Assembly: GCA_018398765.1 (NCBI GenBank) | Contig: JAHBMJ010004979.1 | Location: forward strand, 36,311-75,521 | Reading direction: 5' to 3' | From: Chromera velia | Taxonomy: Eukaryota > Sar > Chromeraceae | Length of the DNA stretch: 39,211 nucleotides | Shown here: positions 21,756-32,516 of the stretch, in pieces | How positions within the stretch are numbered: the stretch's first letter is position 1 | How the letters are laid out: each line of letters opens with the position of its first letter | Made by a program: the position numbers and the translations under genes | Notes under the pieces: generated by a model | Databases searched by the model: none | Seen by the model: only the letters and a program-made list of their open reading frames with translations | Told to the model about the DNA's origin: nothing

Positions 21756-23008
21756 ACGGATGTGGGCAGGCGGGACATGAGGGGGATCTTAATCAAACCG
21801 GACCCCGCCGCCCACACTGCACGATTTTGGCCTCGTATGGGGAAAGGAGAAGAGAGCCCTGCCTTCCTTTCTTCCCGCTTCTAAACCCTATCCAACTCAC
21901 CTAAAAGACGTCAGTTCGCCTCTCTAGACTCTCTCTAGCCGCTTGATGCAGAAAAAACGACTCCAATACACACAGGGAGTGCAAAGAACAGACGTCTGAG
22001 CTCTGACACCTGAAGAGGCCAAAGAGGCCTCCCTGGAGTCAGAAGTGAATAAAGGGCTGTGATGCATCAATGATGATAAAATGCATACCGATACACTCCA
22101 TCTAGTCCAGGTAACTTAGTTTCAACAGGAGACAACGAATGGTTGGTGCACTATGGACTTCAAGTGACAAGTCTGCCCAGGAACAGAAAGATACACTCCA
22201 GGGGGTAGCCTATATGAAATCGCCGGAAAACCTTTCTCTTTCTTCAGTGCCTCCAACCTGCATCCAGCGTACAGAGGTACTGCCCAACATGCATACGATC
22301 ATGTCTAGAGGGAATGAGTAAGACAGAACGACCTACCCGGGGAAGTGGAAGTCGATCAATGCTCCAGAGACGTCACTTCACCACAACAAAGACTAGCAAC
22401 AAAGACACAAAAGAATTTCACCTTCCCACAACCAGCAGACACACCAGCAATCCATCCCACTGCCCTGGAAGGATATCAACTGATAAGAGGCACTGGACAA
22501 AATTATTGGGAATCGATTTCGGGGCCTCCTGGTGAAAAGAAGGAATATTGCTCAGGAGGCCAGAAGGGCCAATTCCTGACTGTTCGCAGTATCAACTGCC
22601 AAACCCATCCAAGCAGACCAGCGGTGCAACAAGACTTCACCCTGACACAGACATAAGCTGTCTGGTTTTAAAGGAGGGGAATGGTGCAACTTTTACCACC
22701 AATACTGCTCTGGACAATAAGAAGGAAAGCAAGGTAAGAGGGAACAAACTTGGCCCTCTACAGACATCTGTGAGCTTTCTGAGGTTTTTTCAGACATTTT
22801 GGTGATTTTGAGGGCAACCCCGGAAAGTTGAGGTCAAAATTTCGCCAAATTTGAAATGCCGGGGTCCTGACGATCATTTTGGTAGGTCGCGGGCCTCTGG
22901 GGCCACCGAGGCCGCCAGATAAGGCCATACTGCACGTTTTTGGCTTCGTATGGGGTCCTACCGTTTGATTAAGACCCCCCTCATGTCCCGTCCGCCCACG
23001 TCCGTACG
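21756..23008. mobile_element. Probable terminal-inverted-repeat element of about 1.25 kb
   Basis: The left end (about 21757-21805: CGGATGTGGGCAGGCGGG, ACATGAGGGGG, TCTTAATCAAAC) matches the reverse complement of the right end (about 22955-23006), with roughly 85-90% identity over 50 bp. Just inside each end, a segment with ACTGCACG, TTTTGGC, TCGTATGGGG occurs in the same orientation (21817-21843 and 22929-22955). The interior holds short plus-strand frames (22139-22805) without a recognisable transposase or other domain, so it is probably non-autonomous or decayed. No clear target-site duplication is visible. Confidence 0.65.
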
Positions 23009-23169
23009 AACCTATAACATAATTGATAATAAAATTTAATACTGAGTAAATGATACTGTAAATCTGATCAGCGTTAGCTAATCACTTCAATATAATCACT
23101 GCGGGCTCCAGAGTTACCCAGAGAGTCATGCATACCTGAATACTACCTATATCTGCGTACCTAGTACAT

Positions 23170-23254
23170 ACATACATACATGATACATACATACATACAC
23201 GGACACACACATACATACATACAGAGAGAGACAGAGACAGAGAGGGAGAGGGCT

Positions 23255-23287
<33 letters not shown>

Positions 23288-23288
23288 T
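23170..23288. repeat. (CATA)n and (GA)n microsatellites
   Basis: ATAC/CATA tetranucleotide runs at 23170-23222 lead into a GAGA tract ending at 23287. The block separates the right end of the TIR element from the 3' end of the HNH gene. Confidence 0.9.
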
Positions 23289-23325
23289 GCTCAGCTCGAT
23301 CACATCGATGTTCTCAAACGTCAGA

Positions 23326-24354
23326 TCATTCTGTTCGATGTTGTCGTTTGATGCGGGTCATTTCAGCAGTCTTCCGTGCATGCATTGACGGTGTCATCCA
23401 CTGCAGGTTCTCTGCCTTGTTGTTTGTTGGGCACCCGTCAATGTGGTCAACCTGCAGAGACTCTGCCGGGTGTCCTTCTGCAATCAGCTTTGCCTTCTGA
23501 CGGGAGTGGAAGACTTCCGCAACCAAACGGTGCACAAGAAAATTTGAATTGCCCCGGCCCCCAACTCCCACCCTCTTATACTTGGAGTTTCCATTGTCCA
23601 CTCCCCACGTAACCCTGCCGTTCTCGTGCCTGACCCTTCCTTGATTTGAGACATATGCCTGCACTGTCCGTCCTACAGTCTCGTCCAGAAATGCAAGGCG
23701 GCGAAACCGCTCTCCTTCCACTCTCTCTGGCGCTTCTCGAAAGACTCCCCACCCCTTAATTGGGCCCCATCTTTTCCTTCTCATCGTGGCGCCGAAGATC
23801 CCGACAAATTGAGTAAAAGCAGCTACTGTTGGGAAGCGTCTCTCTTCTCCTGTCTTGACATTCACGGCCAGGACCGCTCTTCCTCCCGCATTTAGCGGCC
23901 GTGGACGCACAAGCCCGGCTGCCGTCTTCTTTGCGTGGTCTTTTCGGGTCATCCACTGCAGGTTCGTCACGGCGTTGTGCTGCCTTTTGCCGTCAATGTG
24001 GTCCACATCCAGCCTTTCTCCTGGCCACTGCCTCTGCAGTCTGCGCTTCTCCTTCTGCAGAAAAGTCTCTGCAACAACGCGATGCACCAGTCTCTGCTTT
24101 CCCCTAATGCTTCTGCTCAAGTACCCATGGTCTCCTCTCGATCCCCGAGAGACAAACCCCCTGCTGTCCTTCAGAAGACCACACGGCGATACCCCCCACC
24201 CCCTCGTATCTATCTCGTCGAAGGGCGGCACAGAAACGAACTGTGCACATGTACCTGAGTTGTCAGCAGAATCCTCGGTCGATTCACTGAGACAAAATCT
24301 GCAGCTGCACACGGTAGACCGGGAGGGAGAAAGTGTAAATGAAAGGAGACACAA
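23326..24354 (-). CDS. Double HNH endonuclease-like protein (NUMOD4-HNH, NUMOD1-like, NUMOD4-HNH)
   Basis: A single open frame of 342 residues. Module 1: a NUMOD4-like segment at about 40-90 (WGVSPCGLLKDSRGF), then VHRVVAETF (90-98), VDHIDG (117-122) and NAVTNLQWMT (127-136). A NUMOD1-like linker spans about 159-209 (AVLAVNVKTGEERRFPTVAAF ending in GWGVF). Module 2: a NUMOD4-like segment at 216-272 (YVSNQGRVRHENG), VHRLVAEVF (274-282), VDHIDG (302-307) and NNKAENLQWMT (311-321). The histidine of DHIDG and the downstream asparagines are present in both modules, so both could be active. HNH/NUMOD proteins are DNA nicking or cutting enzymes of phages, giant viruses and mobile introns. The first 40 residues lack domain features and may be non-coding or follow an upstream exon. 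It lies 320 bp from the TIR element's end. Transfer from a virus or mobile element is inferred. Confidence 0.8.
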   Translation of the reverse strand: MCLLSFTLSPSRSTVCSCRFCLSESTEDSADNSGTCAQFVSVPPFDEIDTRGWGVSPCGLLKDSRGFVSRGSRGDHGYLSRSIRGKQRLVHRVVAETFLQKEKRRLQRQWPGERLDVDHIDGKRQHNAVTNLQWMTRKDHAKKTAAGLVRPRPLNAGGRAVLAVNVKTGEERRFPTVAAFTQFVGIFGATMRRKRWGPIKGWGVFREAPERVEGERFRRLAFLDETVGRTVQAYVSNQGRVRHENGRVTWGVDNGNSKYKRVGVGGRGNSNFLVHRLVAEVFHSRQKAKLIAEGHPAESLQVDHIDGCPTNNKAENLQWMTPSMHARKTAEMTRIKRQHRTE

Positions 24355-25418
24355 CTAGATACGCGGGATATCCGTGCAGTGAAATACGTATACAAATGCA
24401 TGCAGACGATACGGACTTCACACTCAAGCTAAAAGGAAAGAATGAGGATTCAACGTGACGTATGCAACAAGTCAACCAAGCTTGAATGGCCTCAAGCACG
24501 TACTCAAGGATCTTTCCACTCACCTGGAAAGCCCCCGTCTACATTGACTGTCGGGGAGAATTCTCTGCAACCGGCTTCCGAAGAAGGCGGTTTCTGGGGA
24601 GACGGCAAAGCGCGTCAGAGGAAGTGCGACTTTAGGGACGGTCCGCATGGCAAAGCAGTCAGGGGCTTACGTGCGCTAAAAAACGTCTCGAAAGAAGGAC
24701 GTCATGAATGACAGAGAGACGTTCTCGTTAGCCTTCCACCTGGACCACTCGCAGATCTCAATGCAAGGTGCGTGGGTATCTCTTCTCGCGTCTCCATCAC
24801 ATGCTATATATTCATAGCACCAAATTTGCTGGCTGCACTGATGGCCCAGAAGTCAACCACCGAAAAAACGTACGCGCAAAGACGGATGCATGAAAGAGTG
24901 CCTCACAGAGTCCTTTCGCAGCACACTGTCGGTCGAGCCGACGTTGACTCATCGACGCGAGGCTGCGACGCTGCGTCGTCGGAGGCATCTTTGACCCATT
25001 GGCCGTTTCGCAGGAACAGGGCCGCTCGCGCGGCGCCAGGTTTCCGCTCCATGCAAGCATGCGCGCGGTTTGCATGCATGGAAGCATGCATGCTCTCATT
25101 TCCTAGCTCGATCCGTCCATCTCTCTCGATCGTTCGGACGGTCCGGCGGACGGAAGACAAGACGAGAAGAAAGCGTTGATCCCTAGGTACTAAAAGGAGT
25201 TCTGTTCTGACATTCATTCAATTCACGTGCTCGAATTCACTTTCTCTAGAAGGCAGCCACACACCCAGTGGCAATGCAGAGCAGCTGAACGAAGCAGGCC
25301 TGTGCATGTCAGCAAGCTCCCTTGCTCATTCACTGACCTGAGTCAACACGCCCGGGGTATTTGTGTGCTCCCACACTTTGACTTTGATTCTTTCTTTCAG
25401 TGAAGTACCGTCGAAACA
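24355..25418. promoter_or_regulatory. Intergenic region between the HNH and ARO genes, with TGCATGCA cluster
   Basis: The HNH gene (minus) and the ARO gene (plus) diverge from this region. At 25051-25093 there is a cluster of ATGCAAGCATGC, TTGCATGCATGG and GCATGCATGC, about 330-370 bases before the ARO start codon. A TTTCTTTCAG just before the ARO ATG (25391-25400) could be a 5'UTR splice acceptor. No exon with a recognisable product was found in this interval. Confidence 0.4.
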
Positions 25419-26317
25419 ATGGGGAACAACTGCTGCGGAGGTCGTGAGGACGAGAAGGTGAAGCAGAGAGCTGCAGCAGACAGCTATGCTTCGGGGATTC
25501 GCAGTAAGTATGCGTCTGGCATGAGGAACACTTACCGATCCGGGAATGCAAGGGGAGGGGATGACTGCGAACGTTTTGACAAAGCGTTCGAGAACAACGA
25601 CCTGAAGGAATTCATCCGACTTCTGGGCAGCACGCAGAAGATTGACAGCCTGGAAGAGCCCATGCACCCGTGGGCTGAGGACCCAAAGACCGTCGGGGCG
25701 TTGGCAGCCACTCAGCTGGCCATCCTAGCATCAACCGACGGTACAGAGGCCGGGCAGAGTGAGACACGAAAGTACAAGGATGAGATCAGAAAACTGGGGG
25801 GGATCGATCCCCTCGTTCAGTATTTGAAGTCCCCCGACGTTGACAGGAACGAGGCCGCAGTTGTGGCTCTCTCGTTTCTGTCCGTGGACTCCGATACGAA
25901 CTGTCAACTGATGTACGACGCCGGTGCGATAGAGCTCCTGGTCCCTCATTTGAAAAGCCAAAAGGAGGGGATGCGGGCAGCGACAGCGTCGACTTTGCGG
26001 AACCTGTACGTGATCTCTCAGGAGGCACGGAAGGAGTTCGCCTCCTCGAAGGGACTGGTGGACTTCCTCAAGCTCCTCGACTTTGCACCCCCAAAGGTGG
26101 GCCGACAGACAGATAGAGACACAGAGGGTGGATAGATCAGTGCACTGCGTTGAGCAGTCGCGTGTATGGCCGACTGGTTGGTTGTTTTTTGTTTGTTTGT
26201 TGGTCTGAAGGCTCCTCTTTAGATGTGTGTTTACGCCTCTCAGTCTGGCTGCGGGTCTGTCGCTCTATCTGTCTTCCTTCTTGTCTGCCTGCATGTCAGT
26301 CCGCCTGCCTCTCTCGA

Positions 26318-26354
<37 letters not shown>

Positions 26355-26446
26355 GTGTCTGTCTGTCTGTCTGTCTGTCTGTCTGACTGTCTCTCTCTCT
26401 CTCTCGCTCCCTCTTTCTCTCCGTGCGCGTGGCGGGGGGAGTGCGC

Positions 26447-26493
<47 letters not shown>

Positions 26494-27082
26494 CGTGCGC
26501 ACTTGTGTGTGTGTGTGTGTGTGGATGTGTAAGTGTGTGTGTATGAGTATGTGTATGTGTGTGCATGTGTGTGTGTGTGCGTGTGTGTGAGAGGGAGAGA
26601 GAGAGACTGACTGCGTGCCAGTCTCTCTGTCTTTTTGTCTACCTCCCACCCGCTCTGTCTTTCCCAAGATCCCCTCCCCGCCCCCCTCTCTCTCGCCTTC
26701 ATTTTGCCTTGCTGCCTGTCAGTTCGGTTAGAAGGTCGGCACGTCCACATCCTCCGTCTGTCTCTCCTTCTTTACGGGTCTCCGTACCTGAACATGCTTT
26801 CCTGAATTTATCAGTCTATCCCTCTGTCCGTCCTTCTGTCTGTCTGTAAAATTGAAAATGCAGAAGGGAGCAGAGCCGAACTGGGACACCCAGTTCGAGG
26901 CCCTGTTCAACCTGGAGGACCTGATGACCATGGACGATGAGGTGGTGCCTGAGATCGCCTCTCTGATCAAGGGGGCAGGGGTGATACCGAAACTCGAGAA
27001 GCTCAGCGGGGATGCGTGCCCTGATGAGGAGGTGAAGGAACTCGCACAGGCGATCATGGGGAGACTCGAGGGGGCGTCGTGA
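25419..27082 (+). CDS. ARO: Armadillo repeats-only protein (ARO homologue), N-terminally acylated
   Basis: Two exons, 25419-26096 and 26864-27082 (TGA), joined in phase 0 (CCAAAG|GTGGGC to AATGCAG|AAGGGA), give 298 residues. The start MGNNCCGG has glycine 2 for myristoylation and cysteines 5 and 6 for palmitoylation, the signature with which apicomplexan ARO is anchored to rhoptry membranes. From about residue 85 to the end, helical armadillo repeats follow, for example around GGIDPLVQYLKS, NEAAVVALSFLS, GAIELLVPHLKS and, from exon 2, AGVIPKLEKLSG. Known ARO proteins are of similar length (recalled, not checked). In Toxoplasma and Plasmodium, ARO positions rhoptries with myosin F and AIO; in a free-living relative the cargo organelle is unknown. 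The intron (26097-26863) is mostly microsatellite. Start choice rests on the acylation motif. Confidence 0.9.
26265..26610. repeat. (TCTG)n and (GT)n microsatellites in the ARO intron
   Basis: TCTG tetranucleotides (about 26311-26386), then CTCT, then GT dinucleotides (26450-26590) occupy about half of the 767-bp intron. Cysteine/valine- and threonine/histidine-rich frames across it are artefacts. Confidence 0.9.
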
Positions 27083-27889
27083 GGGATTGATGGACTGCCA
27101 GATGGATGGATCGGATTTGAGAAAGGGGGGGGGGAATGGGGGGTCTCTCTAAAACTCTGGCACAGCAAACTTCTTCGATCTTTCTCCGATTCTCCTTTTC
27201 TCAAGAAGGGGCCTGTGTTCTCTCTCTGTCCGAAGCCCTCAATCTTCCAATGCGTGTTCGACTGACGTTCTTCGGTCAGAGAAGAGCTGGCCATGCAGGT
27301 GGCAGGCAGGTGGGGGGATGTTAGAGTTGTCAAATTGCGTGGTGATCGAGAGATGAAAAACAAAACAAAACAGGAGGCGTTGGGGGGGAGTGAGGGCTGG
27401 CATTCGTCTTTTTGGGACTGAAGGCGATCTACTCACTTGCTCATTGAGTCGCGTACAGAACCACACACACACAAGCAGGTTCAAGCGTAAAGGGTTCAAC
27501 ACAGGTACTGAAAGGATTAATGAGAACCGGAAGTGGACACTATGTCTTGACATTCAAACGGCAGTACGAGCCTCGCAAGAAAATAATTAACTTTTGTTGC
27601 TGGCAGAAGGTTGTAGACCTAAATGAAAGAAAAAGAGTCAAAGGGTGGCAAGAGCAACGTCGGAAAGGAATGTGAAGGAATTCAAGGAATGAAATCAAAA
27701 CTGCAGGCTCGATTGGTCACTCGTTGGCCGGATCTGAGTAACAGACTGAGTTTGTGTTTTTCGATGATCCAATCAAGTGGATTGTTCAGTAACATTTGTT
27801 GAGTAAGAAAGTACATCGGACTTGGGGGTGATGATTCTTTCGCTCATCACCCTGACGTCATGGTACTAGCGGGCCGACGTATGGAAGAA
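27083..27889. other. 3' flank of the ARO gene; no gene seen
   Basis: Ordinary base composition with a poly-G run (27127-27135). Short frames on both strands have no domain, signal or splice context. Confidence 0.5.
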
Positions 27890-28670
27890 TGTGTTCAGAA
27901 AAATAGTTCTAAAGAATAAAGCATATAAGTGCATGTGTTTTATTAGAGTAATTATCTCAGTAATACAAGCTAGTGACAGCCTAGTGTTACTTATATTTGT
28001 CGGCTCTAATCATCTGATTATCATTAAAATCCTGCCTAGAATTAATCTTGTTAAAATAAGTTTAAATAACTAGTAAAACAGTTATTCATAAACTTGTAGT
28101 ACACATTTAACACTAATTCAAGTTTTTTACATAGTATACAGTGAAGAGTAACCAATGCTTTGATAGCTATGTTGCTTTGATATTTATTTATATTTTAGAA
28201 CACCAAAAAGACTTTTTTTTTTTCGGTTTTATTACCGAATAAAACAAAATAACTGCGTTATAACTGCATGGTGTTACTTACTTCTAAACGTACTGTGTAT
28301 AATTTTTAAAAGTTTTTTTAGTTTTTGTATGAATCAAAACTTTAACTGAAACTAAAAAAAACTATTTTCTTAATCTTAAAGTTGCCCATTATGCAGCTCA
28401 TACAACTTAAATTTAATTGAAACAATAAGAAACAAAACTTTTTCTTAAAAATTGAAATTAGTTATAAAAGATAAACATACTAATTCGTTACTTAGGTAAC
28501 TTAGCATAACGCTTTCTTAAGTCTCTTGACGGGTTATCACTAGTACATAGAGAACTCACAGTGATCATTCTGTGGGTTAACACAGATTACTTTCAATTAC
28601 TCGCGCTTTTTGTTCATTAAATATTATTAAATATTAAATTAGTATTAAACTTGGTTTGTTGTTTACAGAT
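27890..28670. other. Sharp AT-rich island between the ARO and LRR genes
   Basis: About 780 bases of strongly AT-rich sequence with frequent stops in all frames, bounded on both sides by balanced sequence. The left border is near the palindrome TGACGTCA (27853-27860); the right border is near TTTACAGATGACCCC (28664-28678). No gene, terminal repeat or poly-A tail was identified. It may be an old insertion. Confidence 0.5.
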
Positions 28671-28709
28671 GACCCCTCCAGTCTTCGAGCAGATCGACTC
28701 CACCTCTCT

Positions 28710-31700
28710 TCACATGTCTCTGAAGACGTTAGCATGAAGCCGTGTCTCTCCTCCAATCAGCCCCCAGACAGACTCGCCCTGGGGCAGTGAGGGGAGACTG
28801 TTGATAATTGCAAGGGCATCGCTGGGTGAGACATAACGGTCTTTTTCGTGGAGGCACTGCTTAACGAGCTGCTGCAGCTTTTGCTGGACTGTCGGGGTGA
28901 TACCAGTCTTCTCCAGGTAGAGCAGACAGAGGAGGCCTGACGAGGGACCACCGTTCAGCCGAGCCAACTCACGAATGAAATGGCCAAACACACCCGCGCT
29001 GTCTTTTCCTCCGAGCTTTCTGCAATTGCCGAAAAAAAGCCAACGCAGTCGTACTGACGGTGCACTCAAGCATGCATCAAGGATCTCCTTGACTCCCTCC
29101 AATTCGATGGGTGTGTCTGAGAGGTTTAATTTCACCAATTCCCTCACTCTGTCCGGACACTCCCTCAGACAATTCGCAACCATCACAGCGCCCTCCACGT
29201 CCACAGTACACGCCCGGAGGTCCAGCATTTCCTGGATTGGACCCAAACGGAACCGATCTAACACGGGGAGGAGGTTGTCCACCCTCTTGACCTGCACCAG
29301 TCGCAATTCAGGAATTGACGTCTCTTTCACCATTTTTTCGTTCATGCCCCATCGTCTCATCGTCTCACCAAAAAGGGGAGGAGGAAAGATGGGTCGACAA
29401 AAGGGACAGGGGAAGAGGAAAGCAGGAATGACAAAACAGAGTGAGAAAGGAATCAACTCAAAGGGATACACTCGAATACGCAGACGGTAAGTGAGACCGA
29501 ATGACCAAACTTCGTCAATTCCCCGTCTCCATGCAATAACTGTCCCCAACTGTGCAGATTGCGGACTCACTCACCGTCTGATCAAGTGCCGTGATGCCTC
29601 TGTGGGACACCTGGGTGCCCCCCACAGAGACCCTCAGTGCCTTCCTGATGACAGTTGGGGCTTTTTGCCTTCCCCCAACAGACGCGCTTGCAGAGGCACT
29701 GGTATCGTCTACCGGCTGCCTGGATGCCAGGTCTTTGATGAGTTCTTGGAGCGCGGGAACCGAGTCATCAGTCACACGCGCACACCCCGCAATCGTCAAA
29801 CGCTGTAAACACCCGCCCGCGAGCGTTTGGGTCTTCAGGGTGTCGAGGAGAATCTGCAGAGAGGCGTCTTCTGCATCTGACCTGGTCAGGTCGAAGATCC
29901 TCAACTCCCTCAGCCTGGAGACGGCGTTGGACATGGTGTGTACGAAGAGGTCGAGGAGGAACCGGTCGGGGACGGGGCAGGGGGGGTCTGAGGAGACAAA
30001 CCTGAGTCTGGGCACAGTGACCACATCGATGAAACCGTTGAAGTGGAGGTCCGAGGCCTCCTGGTGGCATTTGTACTGCACGGAGATAGTGGAGCAACAG
30101 CAGCAAAAATATTCCTGTAAGTTGAGACGCGCAAGTTGGGAAGCAGGGGAAAGAAAACAGTCTGTAGAAAGACAGACGGGTAGAAAGACAACAGACAAGT
30201 TTTCATGCGGAAGGGAAAAGTATTACACATAAAGCTGAAGAGAGAGTGATGACGAAAACTCGGGGGGGCCTTAGAGCAAAACATCGCGATAGTTGGATGG
30301 GAGGAACGCTAGGGACATAGGTGGGTCTCATATTGATGTTTGATGCTCGATAGATGAAAGGAAGCTGAACAGCTTTGCATCACTTAGACCCACCAAATGC
30401 TGAATGTTGTCCCTGTCTGGTCGGGAGAGTTTGGTGCCATACGTGAGCACTTCCAGTGTTCCCTTCAGTTCTGCCTTCTGTCTCCTGCTTGCGACCTCAT
30501 TCATCAGAGCCATCACGTCAGCAACACACGCAGACGTCAGGAACTCGCACCGCTCCAGCCCCAACTCCGTGAGACACAGGAGCTGTCCTTGGGGCTGTCG
30601 GAGAAGTGCGAATACCATCTGAGCGAGGCCGTTATCATCGATCTCGGAGTGAGAGAACGAGAGAATAGTCAGAGCGGGCAGACGCATCGTCGAGAGTGCA
30701 CCTGCCATGATTGCAGTCTCGTTGTGTTTGGGCTCTAGGTGGCTCAGACGAATTTCTGTCAGTCTCGGGTTGGCAATCATTCGATTCACCAGCTGCTCGA
30801 GTTCGCACTGCACACACAGGGGAGAAGGAGGAAGCAGAAGAGCAGAACAATCCATGAATGCGCGCGTCATCAGTATACACACAAGAAAATAACAAAAGCG
30901 CCAAACGCAAGCACTCACGACAGGTACCGCTCGGTTATTCTAATCCTTCCACGCACCACAGCGCCTTTACTGCATGTGGCTTTGGTTCCCCACCGCCATA
31001 CACTGACTAACTGATTGACTGACTGACCAGATTATAGAGCAATGCCTTCTCCCTCTTTGTGAGAGAGCTCTGAGAGAGATCGAGTCGAATGATGGGAGGC
31101 ACCGTCTCCCATGCCTCTCGGGCAGTCCGACGCAAAGCAGCCACCCCGCTGATGGTCCTGCCGATGTGCACGTCGCTCTTCCACCCGACTATCAACGCAC
31201 CCCAGAAGGAAATCTCCTCCAGATCTAGGCCCTCTCCCTTCTCCTCAGCACCGGCAATCCCTTCCATCAGATGCCTACATGCATGCATACAGTGGAGGAG
31301 ACTTAGAGGCAAAGGATTGAGGACCATCATGAAAATAAATGAGAAAAAGAGAGGATGCCCTGAGTTCATGGATGACCCTTGTGGAGAACCAGAAAGCAAA
31401 CCAAAGAAAAAGGCTGACGATAGACCCCTCGAAAGAGGGTTTCCTGGAATAATAATTCAGTGACACAGATGCACACAAGAAAGTATCCCGCCTCGCCCAC
31501 TGTGTCCACCTGCCCCAGAGAAGAAAAAGCCATACTGAACCCCAATCCCACAAGTGCTTCTCAGGATGAGGGTAGGGGAATGAAGCAAAGTAGACACTCT
31601 CTTTTTTCCAACTCTCTTTGAATCTGTGTACAGGTCTATCTGACCTCAGTGCCTCCGATTCGACTTTCGCCTCCTTGATCAACAACCTCCTGATTCTGCC

Positions 31701-32516
31701 CCCGTGCACTGCACAGTCCACAAACGCTCCAGCGATGGCCTTTGCAGTCATGACGTCGAGCATGATGGAAGAGAGGTCGACCTCATCCAAACGGGTCCCC
31801 GCACCGATCAGTCGGACAAGGAGCCCCACCATTTCGTCCTTCACCTGCAAGACAAAAGTGTTCGGGAGGGGAAGCAGGGTGTGTCTGTCTCTCAGCTGTG
31901 ATCTGAACGAGAAACACAGAGTTTTATGGCCTTTTGGGGGACAACTGTCGTCAAAACATCATGGAGAGTTACTCGACAAGGTTCCCATGTGCCTCCTTTC
32001 TTTTTTTCAGACGTCTTCCAACTTTCATTTCAGATTTCTGAGCATTGAAAAGTGCACGCATAGGTCATTGTTCTTGCCTCTTGCGTCCGGCTTCTTTTCA
32101 CATACACACTCGTACGCATCGAAGGCTTGAGCAAAACAAAAGCACAAATCTTCATTTTCCTCTTAGCAGACAGGCTCGCCCCTCAGAAGGATAAACTGCC
32201 CATGCCACGCATTTCTTCCTATGCCTCTCACGTCTCACTGAAGCACTGTGAGATCAGATCTACCCACCGTCAGTTTGACTGCAGCGAGTGTGTCTGGAGT
32301 CATTCCGCATCCCTTCAGATGAAACTGCACAGGTTTTGACTTCCCGACTCCGAAGGCCAGCCATCTTCCCTGAGTGACCGCTTGGACGAATTCCTCTATC
32401 CGCCTGGCGGAGGTGTCGCTGATGCGGGCACAGCCCTCCAGAGAGATGTGAGAGACCCTACCGCTGTCGGCTTGCTCAATGGCAGAGAGAAAAAAAGCAA
32501 GGCCTTCGTCTGTGAC
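28710..32516 (-). other. Leucine-rich-repeat exons of the LRR protein
   Basis: Six exons (83, 66, 82, 138, 167 and 217 complete codons) each carry one to three repeats of the pattern LxxLxLxxxxITDxxxxxL. Five of the six donors follow a whole codon, so the exons are largely modular. The pattern resembles ribonuclease-inhibitor/AMN1-type repeats (SLEGCARISD, TIAGCARVTD). Confidence 0.7.

Noticed and set aside
22139-22805. Plus-strand frames inside the TIR element, one ending IDFGASW, as a retroviral-type protease
   Set aside because: Only a short resemblance to a D-x-G-A-S motif, followed at once by a stop; no reverse transcriptase, integrase or zinc knuckle nearby.
29364-29570. N-terminal hydrophobic extension of the last LRR exon as a signal peptide
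   Set aside because: The sequence is intron: a donor at 29574 and a pyrimidine-rich acceptor at 29364 join the flanking LRR exons in phase.
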